From assembly GCA_002633025.1 (NCBI GenBank), contig NMRB01000684.1, positions 125,459-189,458 on the forward strand: a DNA stretch of 64,000 nt, in the 5' to 3' direction. Below are positions 21,124 through 31,961 of this stretch, piece after piece. The notes beneath the pieces are model-generated. The model ran no database searches and had not been told where the DNA came from. It saw only the letters and a list, made by a program, of their open reading frames with translations. The position numbers and the translations under genes were made by a program. The DNA is from Notospermus geniculatus. Taxonomy: Eukaryota; Nemertea; Pilidiophora; Heteronemertea; Lineidae. The first letter of the stretch is position 1; every line of letters begins with the position of its first letter.

Positions 21124-21829
21124 TTCATTTATAAAAGATGAATGACGAACCTTTTTGATGCGGGGCCAAAATCGCATGCGGGCGGTGACGAGAACCTTAT
21201 CATCTAGTTTCAGTGGCCTTATGATACCTCTACCATCCTGTAGGCCCTAGTGATTGGTGCATGTGAGTTTAAATCATGCTGATAGTTTATAATGTGAGTA
21301 GGCCTATTGTGTAACACTCGCTAGTTGTCCGTATTCCCAAGATGCACTGTCTAGACTGAGTAGGAATTCCCCTTCCTGGAGATTGGCACACTCTCCAAGC
21401 ACTCTTTTAAATCTATTCAATTCCGACCTTTCACTTTCAGCATACCAGTTTGCGGTACGCTCACTGTTGGCCTACAGCTCCATCATTAAGGAATTTCCCG
21501 CCGTCACCGCAATGGTGCGCACCACTGGAATGGATATGAGGTTACGTGGACTAGTAATCGAAAGTGAAGTTTGGAGGGTGAAAACCTAAATGAGGAAGGG
21601 GTCAGCAAACGCATTACCGGTACTTATTCTGCATTTAATGAAAGGGGTGCATGCAAAGAGTGCTGGGCTGCAGGGCGGTACTAGGTGATTTTTGATTGAG
21701 TGCCGAGCAGGGAGGGAGAGTGCCAGGAGTAACCACCTGGTGTGAACACATCCCTACCAAGGTTACTTTTCATCCTCACTACCAGGAGTAGGCCCTAAAG
21801 GCACAAGGGAAAAATTGCCGAGATCGAGG
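21124..21829. other. Intergenic, nothing recognised
   Basis: No conserved frame, repeat end or RNA gene was found. Confidence 0.4.
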
Positions 21830-22740
21830 TTGAAAAACGTGATGGTTTTGATGACGCCCCAGGTATGCCAGGGGATACAGGCACCTCCATCTCTTGATTG
21901 ATACCACGATCCTCCGCTAGGTGGGTTATGGAGGGTCAGTATAGCCAGGATCTTGATGGTCCATCCGATACTTGCCAGCAAGGGAATTCCTGGCGGTCAA
22001 GCCTCTTGCCACTGTGGGCATAGCTCCCCCCAGCGTTCAAAGTTCATGACCATTTGGTCTAAAATGCAACCTGGATTTTGCTCTGTGCGACCAAAAAATT
22101 GATGTTCTAATGCATTTTGTATTGTGTGCGACTTGATTTTTTGGCCTGTTCGACCAAAATTTGCTTTTTCAGAATACATGTATGAACTTTTGATCCAGCT
22201 GCCCCCTCCATCCCAAATCATCAATCCACCCCTCGTAAACTCCACTTTTCCAGTGACTGCCTTTTGAGGCGAGCTGTTTTCTTTGGGCCCCTCATGAACA
22301 ATAGATTCTATTGTTCACGAGGGGCCCAAAGAAAACAGCTCGCCTCAAAAGGCAGTCACTGCTTTTCTCTTGTAGGAAAGCCTGCCAGCTGCAGCTGTTG
22401 TGAGCACAGTGTACAACAAGCCGTCAGGGACTGGGTGGACTGTTCCTACTGGTGATCTCTGATTTCTCCAAAGTGTAAGGAAAGCCAGCTGTTGTGAGCA
22501 CAGTGTACAACAAGCCGTCAGGGACTGGGTGGAGTGTTCCTACTGGTGATCTCTGATTTCTCCAAAGTGTAAGGAAAGCCAGCTGTTGTGAGCACAGTGT
22601 ACAACAAGCCGTCAGCGACTGGGTGGACTGTTCCTACTGGTGATCTCTCCAACAGTGGATTCAAGTGCCTTTCATTGTGAGGTCTTATTAGAGCTAGTCA
22701 AAGTGAGTGCTCCTGCTGAGAGAATTGGGACAAAGATTTG
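21830..22740 (+). pseudogene. Orphan 5' end of a cGLR-family gene copy
   Basis: Paralogous to 40040-40870. A splice acceptor TTTTCTCTTGTAG (AG at 22374-22375) is followed by three tandem copies of the leader unit (22376-22650). A sequence related to the start exon follows (GATTCAAGTGCCTTTCAT...GAGGTCTTA...GCTCCTGCTGAGAG) but lacks the ATG. No ankyrin or NTase sequence follows. It is a relic or an upstream alternative leader. Confidence 0.6.
22251..22361. repeat. Near-perfect 54-bp-arm hairpin beside a splice acceptor
   Basis: CAGTGACTGCCTTTTGAGGC and onward is repeated inverted with one mismatch and a loop of a few bases. The paralog near 40580 lacks it. It ends about 12 bases before the acceptor AG. 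Confidence 0.85.
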
Positions 22741-23369
22741 TCAAAGTTAGTTGTTAGGCCAGACTTTTTTTATTCCTTGTTTCGCGAACCCGCCGAATTG
22801 AGAATGCCGGAATTCGAAAATAAAATAAAAAAATTATTTTTCACAATTTCTCGCGCCCGCCGATTCTTGTAACCGAAAAATCGGGAAAAAAATTTATTTT
22901 TTTTTCTTTATTTTTTTCCCGAACGCCGACTAGAACATCCCGGCCCGAAAGTGCCTTTTCGCAAGCGTCTCTTCCCGACCATCGAGGGCACGGGCGGGTT
23001 AGCAGACAATCCTGACCGACTTGAGGATAGCTTTCACTTCTACAACGTCCCGAACTTCTGGTTTTATTTCTCTAGGATGGAAAGAAATCACCTCAAAAAC
23101 TGTTTGGTTGGATTCCCCGTGAAATTTCCTTTCCAATGACATAAAGCTTGATATTGACATATTGATATTGACATAAAGAGATATTTACTTTATTTGTGTG
23201 AATAGGCTGCAACTGACAGAGACCGGAAGAGTTGGCTTCCCGCCAAGTGTGTACCAACGATGTTTCTGGTCAGCCAGTCTGACCTTATGAGTAGAAATAA
23301 GCTATGATGGCCACTATGAGAGGCTCAAATTGGGTCTTTTGTTCAATATTATGTTGATTTCATTGCAAG
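22741..23369. other. Low-complexity intergenic
   Basis: A/T runs around 22800-22930 alternating with CGCCGA motifs; no gene seen. Confidence 0.4.
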
Positions 23370-24152
23370 TTTTTAGCTCACTGGGGTGAGCTATTACGAT
23401 GGCGCAGCGTCCGTCGTCCGTCGTCGTCGTCGTCCGTCGTTGTCCGTTAGCAGGGCACGTTTCGTAACCGCTGGAGCTATTGATCTGAAACTTGGTACAT
23501 ATATACATGTATCTAGGTACCATATAAGTATATGGTAAATTTCAGTGAGATTCGACGTCAAATATGGCCGCCAGGGAGCCATCTTGAAAAATGGACTTTT
23601 GGCCCACACCTCATAAATAGGGGTAGCTAGGATGCTTTAACCGTGCCTATGTGTCTTGGTGCCGTCTAGTTATATGCCAAATTTCGGTTCGATTGGACTT
23701 CAACATGGCTGCCAGGCGGCCATCTTGAAAAATTGACTTTGGCCATATCTCATCGATGGTAAATGTTACGATGTTTCAATGTTGTCTAAATATCTATGCA
23801 AGTATCCTGTACATTCCTGCTAAAATTTCAGTCGCAACAAACGTCACGTGTGGCCACCAGGTGGCCATCTTGAAAAATAGAATTTTTGACATCTGTGACC
23901 TAGACAGGAAAGCAGTTTGTTCACAAATACCACTTGTATTCATTGTATTCAGAAATTGTACTCCTTCTGGACATGCCATCACCTGAGTTTATGTCATTGA
24001 CTGATAATACTGATCACATCATAAAATACTTGGTGTGTTCAGCTTTAACTTTTCTGTACTGATCCTTAACATTGACCATGAGAGTCACAGTTTCACACTT
24101 GATGGAGACTTATCACAGAGGTGAGCACAATGGCCCTGGCCATTTCATTCAC
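23370..24152 (+). repeat. AGCTC-family dispersed element
   Basis: Starts TTTTTAGCTCACTGGGGTGAGC, contains a GTCCGTCGTC stretch, three GCCATCTTGAAAAA motifs, and ends GAGGTGAGCACAATGGCCCT near 24135. This is the most complete short member in the window. Confidence 0.75.
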
Positions 24153-24529
24153 ATAAGACCTGCATAACGCATCCCTTTCTCAAAACCCATTTCATTTCGC
24201 TATGCTGTTCGGTGCAGTTTACACGTGCAAGATGCATTGCGTCATTTCAAAATGGCCGCCATTTCGGCCGTAAACATGAACTGTGATTTGTGAAAGAACT
24301 TTTCTGTCACGTTGTTCGGGAAAATGACAGTGATGATGGCTGTACCGCCAAGAAAGACAAGTCGATTGACATATATTTTATCAAAATCGGCCCTGCCGTT
24401 GCGGAGCTATCGTTGATAAACCTTGTGCCAATCGGAACTGGAATGGAGAGTACCGGGTAGGTACTATTTTCTGGGTGAGGGCTCGAAGCCCTTCTGCCAG
24501 GATCTCCTCATCCAAAGTCCTGAATTCAG
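24153..24529. other. Intergenic, nothing recognised
   Basis: No gene or repeat end that I can support. Confidence 0.35.
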
Positions 24530-24680
24530 TCGTGTAATTTCCGTTCTTCTCTTTTAGGTCAACCTGCTGCTTCTCCAAATGTTGATTCAAGTGTCTTTTG
24601 TCGTGAGGACGCATTGGAAGTCATCAGTTCCTGCCGAGAGCAACAAACATCACGATTAGTCTCGCTACATTCATGAGACC
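24530..24680 (+). pseudogene. Orphan start exon of the cGLR family
   Basis: A pyrimidine tract TTCTTCTCTTTTAG is followed by CTGCTGCTTCTCCAAATG, GATTCAAGTGTC and CATCAGTTCCTGCC, a degenerate version of the leader and start codon context seen at 25660-25730. The ATG is absent. A close copy lies at 41880-42000. Confidence 0.5.
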
Positions 24681-24739
24681 AGCGCCATAAAGCCAAGGGA
24701 CACATTTGTACGTGGTGGGAATTGTGACAAAAATTCTCC

Positions 24740-25347
24740 TGGATGGTGCAGGTTAGTGCAAACTTTCAAAATTGTCTTTGCAGAGGTCCAACAAATTTCA
24801 ATATCTTGTTGACTCGGTGTTATCAAAACTGGCTGCTGGTCAGATTAGGTTCAGACATGAGATTTCTGTGTGGAGAGGTGGATTTCCGGGTTTTAGAGTC
24901 CAAAAAGTTGGATCCTGAGATTCATGTACATTTAATTGTAAATCTGCAATAAAAATGGGGGTGGGGGTGTATAGGTACATGGTCGTGTTTGTGCTGTTCA
25001 ACCATGTTCAACAGGATTGTTAGAAAGTGGCAAACGCCTTCCCGCCGCGCCTGCTGAATTTCCCGATCGCCCTCGCCGCCACCACGGCGACCAAGAGCAG
25101 ACATATGGGAATCCGGTGTCCAGTCATGTATAAGCCCGCCACACCCTTCACTGACGCAGTGAATGAACCGTAGTAGCATGCCCAAGTTTGGAACGGCATC
25201 GTAATGGTGACGGGAATAGTGGGAGATACTTGATTGGCTGTTTACTACGTTGGCCAAATGACGTCAGAATTTCCCACCTCCCGCCACGCCATAGATAGAA
25301 ACAGCCGATCAGAATATGTAGCACTCCCTCCCGGTGCGGTGGCTATT
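24740..25347 (+). promoter_or_regulatory. Gene 2 promoter-like flank, copy of 90-630
   Basis: Collinear with the gene 1 flank. The CRE TGACGTCA is at 25259-25266, with an inverted CCAAT box at about 25232. The downstream CCAAT is mutated to CCGAT. It lies about 320 bp before the leader acceptor of gene 2, a plausible promoter distance. Confidence 0.5.
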
Positions 25348-25482
25348 TGTACTTTGCGGAACGGAACGGAACGAAACGGAACGGAACAAAGGAATCTAGG
25401 CACTCGGGACGAGGTTGTTCCGTTCCGTTCCGCAAACTACAGATTACATATGGAAATCTGTACTTTGCGGAACGGAACGGAA
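25348..25482. repeat. GGAAC microsatellite in direct and inverted runs
   Basis: TTTGCGGAACGGAACGGAAC occurs at about 25353 and 25461, with the inverse GTTCCGTTCCGTTCCGC at about 25418 between them. It lies between the promoter-like module and the leader exon of gene 2. Confidence 0.8.
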
Positions 25483-25583
25483 CATGGCAGAATACATTGA
25501 TAATTTTATACTAGTTTATTTAGCTGTGGCATCCATTATCTTCAGGTACCGGTATGTTGATCTCACTGACTTTTCGCTTGTAG

Positions 25584-25699
25584 GAAAGCCCGCTGTGGTA
25601 CAACAAGCCATCACGGACTGGGTGGACTCTTCTACTGGTGATCTCTGATTTCTCTTAATGTGGATTGTATCCAAGTACCTATCGTCATAAGAACTCATC
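25584..25699 (+). other. 5' leader exon of gene 2 (single copy)
   Basis: The acceptor CTTTTCGCTTGTAG (AG at 25582-25583) precedes one leader unit, then GTATCCAAGTACCTATCGTC and the start codon at 25700. Genes 1 and 3 have four and two units, so copy number varies between paralogs. Confidence 0.65.
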
Positions 25700-28600
25700 A
25701 TGTCGGAGTTACCAGATGCTGCTACCAGGGGCAATGGTGAAGAAATCCGGAGGTTACTCAAGGCAGGATCATCAGTCAACGCCAGAGACAAATGGGGGCG
25801 GACAACGTTGTACATTTTAGCGGAGAAGGGTCGTAAAGATTTGGTTGAACTTTTACTTCGGTCAAATGCTGATGTAAATATAACATCGAAAGGATCAATT
25901 CCTTTGGGGGGTGGTGTCTTTTATTCAAGCAACAATGCAACAGCTCTGATGGCTTCTGCTGGCCCAGGACACAGCAGTGTTGTTGATCTTCTGGTGAATT
26001 CAGGAGCGGAGGTAAATGCGATGGATGAAAGTGGGAGGTCAGCATTGATTTATTCGTCTGCCGGGGGACATCATGACACAGCTGATGTCCTCATCCAGGC
26101 AGGAGCCAAGGTTAACGCTGAGGATACAAGTGGAGAGTCAGCGTTAGTGTACACATGTACCACCATTAAGAAGGAGAGAAAGAGTGACATTGTTCTTCTT
26201 CTTCTAAAAGCAGGAGCTGATTGTACTGTCAAGTTCAGAAATGGGCAGTCGGTACTCATGTATTACTCTGAGAATGGATATCTTGATGTAGTGCGTGTGC
26301 TAATTGAGGTTGGAGCCCAGATCATAAACGATAAGGATTCTCAGGGACAGACCGCCCTTATCAAAGCTTCTCGGTATGGACACACTGAAGTTGTGAGTTG
26401 TCTTATTGAGAATGGGGCAGAGGTTGATATAACTGATAACAGTGGACAAAATGCTCTGTTTTGGGCATCTAAATCAGGACACTTTGATGTGTGCAGACTG
26501 TTATGTGAGGCTAAACCAGGTATCCTAAAGTCAATGTGCGATCATGCAACATCTAATGATAAAATATTGCAGATAATTGCTTTATTATCAACACCTATTG
26601 AACTTGGGAGTGTAGACAATCTAGACACCCTCCGCATGGCACTTATTCGGGCAGCGAAAAGTCAATTATGTGTGAAGGGACGCCGACACTTACCTTTACA
26701 AGACGTTATTGACTACACCATGTTAGATGACCTGCCTTCACTCGGGTCTGATCTACTGAAAGTCACCTCTTCCTTGCCAGCTACACTGACTGATAATCTT
26801 CCAAAAGTATCGGAGCTGATCAGATGTCCAGGCATTGGTGATGTACACTGTTTACCGGAAGGCATTTCAAGAGACATTATAGGCTATATCAATGATTGCA
26901 TTTAGAGGATTGCCAGTAAAATTTTGGGTTTCAATAAGACAGTCCACCCATGTGGTAGTTCAGCAGAGCGCACAAAGGTGATGGTTCCAGATGAAAATGA
27001 TTATCTCATAGAGCTTGAACATGGTTATTTCTTTGAAGAGAATTTACACCACCAAGAGAATGGTTACATGTATGTACAATACTATAGGGAAGACGTGAAG
27101 AGAAGTAAAACATTCCATGATGAATTCTGTTCCAAGTTGGATGATGCATTAGAAAAGGTGGAAAATATACAGATTTGCTCAGAAGTGGGTAAGGTGAGAG
27201 ATGGTGGCCACGCAAGCACTGAAATAAAGATCAAATGTGACCCCAACATTGATGAGACCCTGGTGATATCTGTTGACTTGGTGCCAGCCATTCTTTTCAT
27301 GAAGTGGCCAGAATATCTCATTCCGAGGACGTGGATGATGAACAGAGAAGAATTAAGAAGACATGGTTTCTTCCTGGTGGCCAAGCCGCCTCACAAGGAC
27401 AGTGAACTTGGTAAGTCAATGAGGGAAAATAACCAGGAAGACCAGCGTACACGGCTCTACCGTATCTCCTTTTCTCATCTCGAGACGAGGCATATTAGAA
27501 GTCTAGAACCCTGGGTTAGAGATGCATACATCGCGGCAAAGTGTCTACGCAACCCTGATGTCTGCAGGATAATGATACAGGACAAGGATGGTTTCCTTTA
27601 CAACACGGACAAATATGTCACTAGCTATTACCTGAAAACTGTCTTCCTACACAACGTTAAGGACTTCCTCAACAGAAAAATGAGTTTGATCGAGATGGTA
27701 CGTATCATATACAGGGACCTGGAAGGTTGCCTGGCTGAGGGTAACCTTCCGATGTTCTGGAATCCTGATTGGAACGTCCTGGTTGGACAGAAGATTGACC
27801 CAAAGAAATCACTTCGAGTGGTGAGGCTGCTGAGAAAGTTTGTGGATAAACTCTACAAAAAGGAGATGTCAGAATCTGGTACTGGTGGAGAAGAGGAGCA
27901 GGCACGCTCTGAAAGAACATTTTCCAGCCTCCATTACGAACTGATTCTGTTGGTACAGACAGTGACGTCACTGCAGAGGAAAGGGGTGGCAGAATCTGTT
28001 GACAAGTACAATGCGGAAGAGGCAAGCACTGTCGCAACCTTCCTCAGCCTCCTGAATGAACTGGATATGTGGATATGGACAATGAAGTGGCAGCTGAGAC
28101 ACTTCTTGAATAAAAAAGAGACGTCAGAATCTGGTGCTTATGCCGGTGGAGGAGAGGAAGAGACAAGTTCTGAAGGAACCTTTTCCAGCCTCCTGGTGGA
28201 ACTGATGGAGATAAAAGAGATGCTGTGGAGAAAGTACTATTGTACATGGTCGAGAGAAAAGAGGACGGAAACCTATTCCAGCCTCCTGAAGAAACTTATG
28301 CTGATACTAAAGAGACTGCAGAGAATGTTAGTGGACAAAAAGGAAACGTTAGAATCTGTTGCTTGTGTTGGTGGTGGAGGAGAGGAACAGACAAGCTCTG
28401 TGGGAACCTATTCCAGCCTCCTGGAGAAACTGATGGTGATACTAAAGCGAGTGCAGAGAATGTTAGTGGGTAAAAAGGAAATGTCTGAATCTGATGTCTG
28501 TGTTGGTGGAGGAGAGGAAGAGACAAGCTCTGTGGGAACCTACTCCAGCCTGCTGGGACCTGTCAGTAAGTTGGGATACTTTGCCTTCTCTGAGGAAGAA

Positions 28601-28921
28601 ACTGACCAGGAACATGAGGATGTGGCACTTGGTCAGGAGGGAATGGACTCGGATGAGTCTACTGACGATTCTTTTTCATCTGAGGAAGAAACTGACCAGG
28701 AACACGACGATGTGACACTTGGTCAGGAGGAAAGGAACTCTGTTAAGGGAGCTGGTGTACATGTTTCTGAGGGCAATGAACCTGATGAAGTGGTGGAAAC
28801 ACATGGCATTGAACAGAAACCGAGTGAACTGAAGAACAAGAGGGAAGTGACAGAAGCAGGAAGGAAGAGAAAACAGGGAGAAAGTGACAGTCCTCCACAG
28901 AAGAAGACGAGACTCTGTTGA
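25700..28921 (+). pseudogene. Gene 2: ankyrin-repeat cGAS-like protein with in-frame stop
   Basis: One continuous reading frame of 1073 codons with a single internal TAG at 26903-26905 (codon 402), where genes 1 and 3 have CAG. Before the stop: M-S-E-L-P-D-A-A, eight ankyrin repeats (codons about 8-275) and the helical linker. After it: nucleotidyltransferase with G419-S-S, E432-x-D434 and D526, then the Mab-21 lobe and six helical tail modules to about codon 960. A basic patch R-K-R-K-Q...K-K-T-R near the end resembles a bipartite nuclear signal. The frame is otherwise open, so the stop is recent, polymorphic, read through, or an error. The untruncated part alone would be an ankyrin-only protein of 401 residues. 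A frameshift near 28905 cuts the C-terminus. Confidence 0.75.
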
Positions 28922-29180
28922 GGGAGCTGGTGTACATGTTTCTGAGGACAACAAACCGGATGAGTTGGTGGAGGCAACGGATACTGAACAGAAGAGGAGA
29001 GCATTGTGGGAAGGGTGGGAAACAACAGAACGTCCAAGGAAGACAAAGCAGAGAGCAAGTGATAGGAGAAGACAGACTCTATTCAGGGAGTTGGTGTATG
29101 TGTATTTGTCACATAATGCCTTTGGCCAAGGATGGGATGGGGTTAGGATATGCTCTATAGACATGATAGACTACCGGTAG
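28906..29180 (+). pseudogene. Out-of-frame 3' end of gene 2
   Basis: Past the frameshift near 28905, another frame continues with D-S-V-E-G-A-G-V-H-V-S-E-D-N-K-P-D-E-L-V-E-A and an A-L-W-E-G-W-E block, as in gene 3. Similarity ends near 29060, and the family C-terminus E-W-E-E-V-T-I-Y is missing. Confidence 0.65.
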
Positions 29181-29589
29181 ATTATCTTAGATTAGTATAT
29201 GCGACCTTCCGTAGCAAAACCAGGCGCGTAAGTGTTGCTCTTAGCTTGGCAGGTTCAGAACAAAATGTTTGTCAGTTTCAATATTCAGGGTTTCTGCCAG
29301 AATAAAATAACTGGGTACGGACTTGGCAAGCACCGAAGGCACGCAGCCCCACACTGCAGGCGTGGCCCGTGTGTGGGGGGTCTGGGGGTCCTCCCCCATA
29401 AAAATTTGAATCCTAGAATGCATGAGAAGCGATTTTCTGGCATCTGGGAAAGTGATTTCAAGTTTGCTTTGACTGAGACTGCAGATTTTAAGCCCAGGTC
29501 ACACTTTGGCGACTTAATAGGAGGGCGAATCCCCGTGAACTAGAATGAAATATAGATGCCTCTTAAAACGGTTTAAAGGGAGTCTACTT
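29181..29589. other. Intergenic, no gene
   Basis: Contains a CAGGGTTTCTGCCAGAA repeat end at about 29287 and a fragment similar to 12030-12070 and 37420-37450. Nothing coding is supported. Confidence 0.4.
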
Positions 29590-30510
29590 GGATAATTGCC
29601 CCCCCCCCCCCCAACTGTAGAGGCGGACATTGTTGGAGAGGCAGTCTAGTCNTGGAGAGGCAGTCTTAGGGAATCAACTTGGATAATTGTCCCCCAAACT
29701 GTAGAGGAGGACATTTTGTTGGGAGAGGCAGTCTTAGGGAATCAACTTGGATAATTGTCCCCCAAACTGTAGCCTGGAGATGGACATTTTGTTGGGAGAG
29801 CCAGTCTTAGGGATCAACTTGGATAATTGACTTGTCCCCCAAACTGTAGAGGTGGACATTTTGTTGGGAGGGCCAGTCTTAAGCTGCGTTCACACTAGCA
29901 GCTTAATCCGGACTTAAACCGTACTAACGCCTTGATTCGAAATAAGAGGTCACACTAGAAACCCTTTAGTTCGGATTAGATCCGCACTAACAAGTACGGT
30001 TGTTAATCCGTGCTAGCTAGTGCGCACCACCTAATCCGCAATAACTTTGTAGTCTGAACAGTTTAATCCGAATCAACGAAGTCGGGTCAATGGTTACCTG
30101 TTTGCCCTTCAGTTAATATTACTGTTCATAGACGGCGCAGTTTAGTTCGGGATAATGGTCTGAATCGGATTATAACGCTAGTGTGAACTGACGGTTTTTA
30201 ATGCGCACTGACTAAACCGAATTCCGGAATGCGCACTTCGGAATTCGGTTTAAATCCGTATTGTGTGTGAACGTAGCATTAGGGAATCAACTTGGGTAAT
30301 TGTCCCCCAAACTGTAGAGGAGGACATTTTGTTGGGAGAGCCAGTCTTAGGGATCAACTTGGATAATTGACTTGTCCCCCAAACTGTAGAGGTGGACATT
30401 TTGTTGGGAGGGCCAGTCTTAGGGAATCAACTTGGGTAATTGTCCCCCAAACTGTAGAGGAGGACATTTTGTTGGGAGAGCCAGTCTATGGGAATCAACT
30501 TGGATACTAC
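29590..30510 (+). repeat. Minisatellite after gene 2, split by a MITE
   Basis: Same unit family as 10350-10965. An N join at 29652 sits between two copies of TGGAGAGGCAGTCT, so copy number there is unreliable. The array is interrupted at 29882-30278. Confidence 0.9.
29882..30278. mobile_element. MITE with TTA target duplication inside the minisatellite
   Basis: TTA at 29879-29881 and 30279-30281; ends AGCTGCGTTCACACTA and GTGTGTGAACGTAGCA are inverted repeats. Removal leaves an intact minisatellite unit (CAGTCTTAGGGAATC). The 397-bp length and 3-bp duplication fit a PIF/Harbinger-type MITE. Confidence 0.75.
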
Positions 30511-30861
30511 TTCACCGCCATGATATGAAACGTGTGTTATGTCCTCCGTCATGATTCGGTAATATTTTTGCTATCACGTGACATTTGTCAATAAAATCTT
30601 TTTGCTCTTCTACAAAGTGTTTCTTTTGTTATTTTGTCGCTTCCTCCACACAGAGTTCAATAAGGAGGAACCCAACCAGAAAGGAGAATAAGGGACTAAG
30701 GGACTCGGTTCTTCACGTGACAGTTGTTAAGGCACGTCTCCACGTGAGAGTTTTCTCACAGAAGTTGGCTCACAATGGGCAATTCACCATTATTTGTTCC
30801 TCTCGGCTTACGCTGGGGCCAATGACATAAACAACTGCTCGCAGTTGAGTTGCCCATAGAG
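30511..30861. other. Duplicated flank left of the gypsy insertion
   Basis: Collinear with 10966-11550. It ends in the target duplication TAGAG (30857-30861). Confidence 0.65.
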
Positions 30862-31891
30862 TGTACCATGAGATTGGTTTTACGACATTGTTATCGCCAC
30901 CTGGCGTCCGTTCTGTGAATCAATAAAGACTGATGTAGGGGAAGCTTGGGAGAGTTGGGCCACTTTTTACATTTCGGTGCATTGAGCCCATTTGGAGCGT
31001 GTGACAGAATTCCCTGGGGGTGAACCTGATACCATTGGATCTAAGCTTCCTACATGCGGCATCAAACTTTCTCTTTATGCAAGGGTATAGGAGTAGGAAT
31101 CATTTTCCACAAGGGTGTCAATTCGGCCCAACTCTCCCTGAAGTGGGGAGAGTTGGGCACAGCACCAGGGAGAGTTGAGCCACAGAGAGCTGATCGAGTT
31201 TGGCTAGATTAATTTAAAGGCTCATTGTTCCATTGAATTGGGATGTATTTCCCCTCCTAAAACCAGGTAGCAGCACTGGCTCAAGAACATAGCCAACACT
31301 GGTTACCGAGAGTTGATTTCGGAAACACAAAATAATTATACACTGGGAATATAATTCAATGGACAATATACCCTATTAAGGAAACTAGAAACAGGTATAA
31401 TAGCCACTTTGTCAATCAAAAAACATACAAAAAAATTAATTCCAACCTGTGAAGGTCGCAACTTTAACCCTCCCAAATTCGGGTGTCCCAACTCTCCCCC
31501 ACAATCCACCATGTTAAATTTTGGCGAAGTTCTCAGGACAGGGCGTGGCCATTTACTTTTTTCTTTGGCTTAATAGGCAGAGGACTGTTTCACCTATATT
31601 CAAGTGTATCTATGATCAGTGGTCATTGGACTGTATAGGAGATATAAAAAAGTATGAACTTATAGTGAATTTTTACTTTTTTGGCTGAAAAATGCATTTC
31701 TGCCTAAAACTCTGTACAGGCACCTAACTTTTCGAAGTCCCTCATATCAATGAAACAGATACTTCCTGCTGTTGAATATAAATGGCAGCGCGTTTCAGCA
31801 ACTACCTCCAGCTCCAAGAAATTGAGGGTGTCCCTACTCTCCCTGTGGCCCAACTACGTTACCAAACACATGGCGTCGTGTTGTTGATGCA
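30862..31891 (+). repeat. 5' LTR, split by a nested insertion
   Basis: The first 71 bases (30862-30932) and last 36 (31856-31891) match the 3' LTR exactly. The intervening ~920 bp is foreign. Confidence 0.85.
30933..31855. mobile_element. Nested element inside the 5' LTR
   Basis: Begins near GGGAGAGTTGGGCCAC and ends near CTCCCTGTGGCCCAACT, partly inverted. It contains further copies of GGGAGAGTTGGGC and its complement at about 31130-31180. About four LTR bases are missing at the right junction, so the exact target duplication is unclear. No coding frame. Confidence 0.65.
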
Positions 31892-31961
31892 TGGTACCAG
31901 AAGAAAAAATCGAATTAAATCCATCATCATCCGCATTTCATGCCCATAAAAGCTGGCAGAA

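Noticed and set aside
23314-23609. Overlapping minus-strand frames with Thr/Arg runs
   Set aside because: They translate the GTCCGTC stretch of a dispersed repeat and recur with every copy.
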